64,000 nucleotides of DNA from Cynocephalus volans (taxonomy: Eukaryota > Chordata > Mammalia > Dermoptera > Cynocephalidae). A program made the translations under genes and the position numbers. The stretch covers positions 14,032,130 through 14,096,129 of the forward strand of contig NC_084475.1 in NCBI RefSeq assembly GCF_027409185.1, read 5' to 3'. Below are positions 62,182 through 64,000 of the stretch, one piece after another. The notes under the pieces were generated by a model, which was given only the letters and a program-made list of their open reading frames with translations, ran no database searches and was not told the DNA's origin. Each line of letters starts with the position of its first letter. Position 1 is the stretch's first letter.

Positions 62182-62446
62182 GTGAGGGTACTTCAAAAGT
62201 TCTTAGAAAGATTAGTCTTTCTACAAACCTTTTTACTTATTTATTTATTTTTAAATTTTTTTTAAAGATGACCGGTAAGGGGATCTTAACCCTTGACTTG
62301 GTGTTGTCAGCACCACGCTCACCCAGTGAGCTAACCGGCCATCCCTATATGGGATCTGAACCCGTGGCCTTGGTGTTATCAGCACCAAACTCTCCTGAGT
62401 GAGCCACGGGCCGGCCCTCTACAAACCTTTTTAAAGACCTTCGTAT
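62182..62446. mobile_element. Palindromic mariner-like MITE split by a SINE
   Basis: The left half 'gagggtacttcaaaagttct' and right half 'ctttttaaagaccttcgta' belong to one diverged element, interrupted by the dimeric SINE at 62236-62418. Confidence 0.72.
62236..62418 (-). mobile_element. Dimeric tRNA-derived SINE in a MITE
   Basis: Reverse order 'aaagatgaccggtaagggga', 'tcttaacccttgacttgg', then 'tatatgggatctgaaccc' and 'gagccacgggccggccc'. 14-base duplications 'ctacaaaccttttt' at 62221 and 62419. Confidence 0.92.
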
Positions 62447-62609
62447 GACAGTAATTTTAGTTACTGATGCCTTATAGAATTTTGTTTTACAATGTGACCG
62501 AAGCATCAAATGCTACCTTTAAAATACATTAAATTCTTTATTAAATTCTTTATGATAGGCCATGGGCCTATTTCCAGACTTCCTTTTCTGTTCATTGGTC
62601 TCTCTCTCT

Positions 62610-62708
62610 TTTTTTTTTTTTTTGGCGCTGGCCAGTGAGGCTATCTGAACCCTTGACCTTGGTGTTATCAACACCACAGCTCCAACCAAGTGAGATAACT
62701 GGCCAGTC
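62610..62708 (-). mobile_element. tRNA-Ile-like SINE, minus, first of tandem pair
   Basis: Poly-T, 'ggcgctggccagtgaggcta', 'ctgaacccttgaccttggtg' and 'gagataactggccagtcc'. Only about 20 bases separate it from the next copy. Confidence 0.88.
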
Positions 62709-62730
62709 CATCTCTGTTTCTTTCTTTTTC

Positions 62731-62848
62731 TTTTTTTTTTTTTCATTTTAATTTTTTTGTGGTGGCTGGCTGGTACAGGGGAACTGAACCCTTGACCTTG
62801 GTGTTATAAGGCCACACTCTAACCAACTGAGCTAACTGGCCAACCCCC
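62731..62848 (-). mobile_element. tRNA-Ile-like SINE, minus, second of tandem pair
   Basis: 'gtggtggctggctggtacag', 'gaactgaacccttgacc' and 'tgagctaactggccaacccc', with a T-rich start. Confidence 0.9.
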
Positions 62849-63460
62849 ACTTATTTCTAAACCAGGTCTACACTGTCACTATGTATAACATGTTTTGAGT
62901 ATCTGGTAGGGTCATACCCTTACTTTAACTTTTTTTCCTAAAATGTTCTTGGCTTTTAGTCTTCCAGATAGACTTTGGAAACATTTTATTAAGTTCTGAA
63001 AGATATCCTGATGGGATTATGTTGGAATTGAAAGAAAACAATAAATTGCTTTGGAAAGAGTTGACTTTATCACATTAAGTCTTCATATGCATTTATTCAA
63101 GTCTTTCAGACATTCTCCATTAAACTTTGTGGTTTTTCTTCCTACAAGATTTACAAATTTCTTGTCATGGTTGTTCTGGATTATTAAATCATCTCTTGTT
63201 ACAACTGGGTTTTGAACCCTCCGTCACCCCCCTTCACACACCTGTATCTTCTGACTTGTTACAGCTGGTAATATATTTAATGGCCACCCTGCTAAACTTG
63301 CACTACGTTATATACTCTAATCAACTTCGATTGAATCTTTTCGGCTTTGCAAGTAGACAAGCCCATCATCTGCAACTAATAATAAGTTTGCCTTCCCCCT
63401 TCCTCATTCTTGTTGTATTTGCTACAACTGTCAATATGATTGATGTTAAATAATACCACT
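62849..63460 (+). mobile_element. Old L1 fragment, continuing after SINEs
   Basis: 'gggattatgttggaattgaa' and 'ctttatcacattaagtcttc' match old L1 ORF2 3'-region words; order with the piece at 61440 is not checked. Confidence 0.5.
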
Positions 63461-63486
63461 GACACAAAACATCTCTGTGGAATCAG

Positions 63487-63719
63487 TGATTCTAAACCTC
63501 AGTCATCTGATGCGGTAGCCACTGGCCACACAGGGCTATTGATTGCTTAAAATATGGTCAGTGTGGGCCGGCCCGTGGCTCACTCGGGAGAGTGCGGTGC
63601 TAATAACACCAAGGCCCAGGGTTCGGATCCCATATACGGATGGCCGGTTCGCTCACTGGGTGAGCGTGGTGCTGACCACACCAAGTCAAGGGTTAAGATC
63701 CCCTTACCGGTCATCTTTA

Positions 63720-63753
<34 letters not shown>

Positions 63754-64000
63754 TAAAATGTGGTCAGTGTGATGGAGAAGCTAGATTTCAAATTTCATTT
63801 ATTTTACATTTAAAAACTTAGGCTTGATTCAGTTATTGAAAAACTTAAGTACGTTTAGAACAACTTGAACGTGTGAAGCTACTTTTGCAACAGCAAATTT
63901 TATGAAATCCTAATATGGATCAAGTATTTATGACATTTAGCATCCAAATGAGAATGTGCTGTAGGTGTAAACTACACACTGGGTTTTGAAGTCTTCATAT
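63487..64000 (+). mobile_element. hAT-type DNA transposon split by a SINE
   Basis: 'gcggtagccactggccacac' on the left and 'gagaatgtgctgtaggtgta', 'aactacacactgggttttga' on the right match the family of the copy at 60932; it runs off the window. Confidence 0.6.
63566..63754 (+). mobile_element. Dimeric tRNA-derived SINE, best-preserved copy
   Basis: 'ggccggcccgtggctcactc', 'gggttcggatcccatatacg', then 'gccggttcgctcactgggtg', 'gggttaagatccccttaccg' and 'gtcatctttaaaa' with an AAAT-rich tail. Duplications 'aaaatatggtcagtgtg' and 'aaaatgtggtcagtgtg' differ by one base. Confidence 0.94.

Larger units (their letters stand above)
51325..64000 (-). other. Probable CDC42EP4 intron 1
   Basis: 12.7 kb with no supported coding exon. 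The left half is GC-rich and fairly unique, with L2, MIR, MER20 and hAT fragments. From 60.9 kb on it is AT-rich and built mostly of hAT, L1, mariner-like and SINE insertions. No CpG island that would mark the first exon is visible. Confidence 0.65.

Overview
This is a mammalian nuclear window. It has introns with GT-AG sites, CpG-island promoters, ancient MIR, L2, L1, MER and MaLR repeats, and many short tRNA-derived SINEs. No Alu, B1/B2, carnivore, ruminant or vespertilionid-bat SINEs are seen. The dominant SINE is tRNA-Ile-like (A box near 'gttagctcagttggttagag', B box 'gggttcggatcc') in monomeric and dimeric forms. That matches what I know of the CYN SINEs of colugos (Dermoptera). I therefore infer a colugo, with a horseshoe bat as the weaker alternative.

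The gene order matches human 17q25.1. Bases 1-8016 hold the 5' part of FAM104A (VCF1) on the minus strand; its later exons lie off the left edge. A CpG-island promoter near 7.5-8.1 kb is shared head to head with MTNAP1 (C17orf80), which runs on the plus strand. Its large coding exon is at 10594-12103, with further coding exons at 17632-17739 and 18286-18393. I could not find its short last coding exon. Converging from the right is CPSF4L on the minus strand (28035-34550), with five well-supported coding exons for five CCCH-type fingers and two possible extra 3' exons. The stretch 34.6-48.2 kb is intergenic and rich in repeats. CDC42EP4 (Borg4), also on the minus strand, has its complete one-exon coding region at 50127-51212, a long 3' UTR reaching about 48.22 kb, and a 5' UTR splice acceptor at 51324. 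Bases 51325-64000 are then probably its first intron.

The four genes are not a functional pathway. They are a VCP nuclear cofactor, a mitochondrial nucleoid/membrane protein, a polyadenylation-factor paralogue and a CDC42 effector. No RNA gene, CRISPR array or prokaryotic system is present. The points most worth checking are an orphan exon-like unit at 1061-1210, the CPSF4L 3' extension with a degenerate fifth zinc finger, antisense overlap of first exons at the shared promoter, nested transposon insertions that give a relative chronology, and several possible non-coding regulatory blocks.
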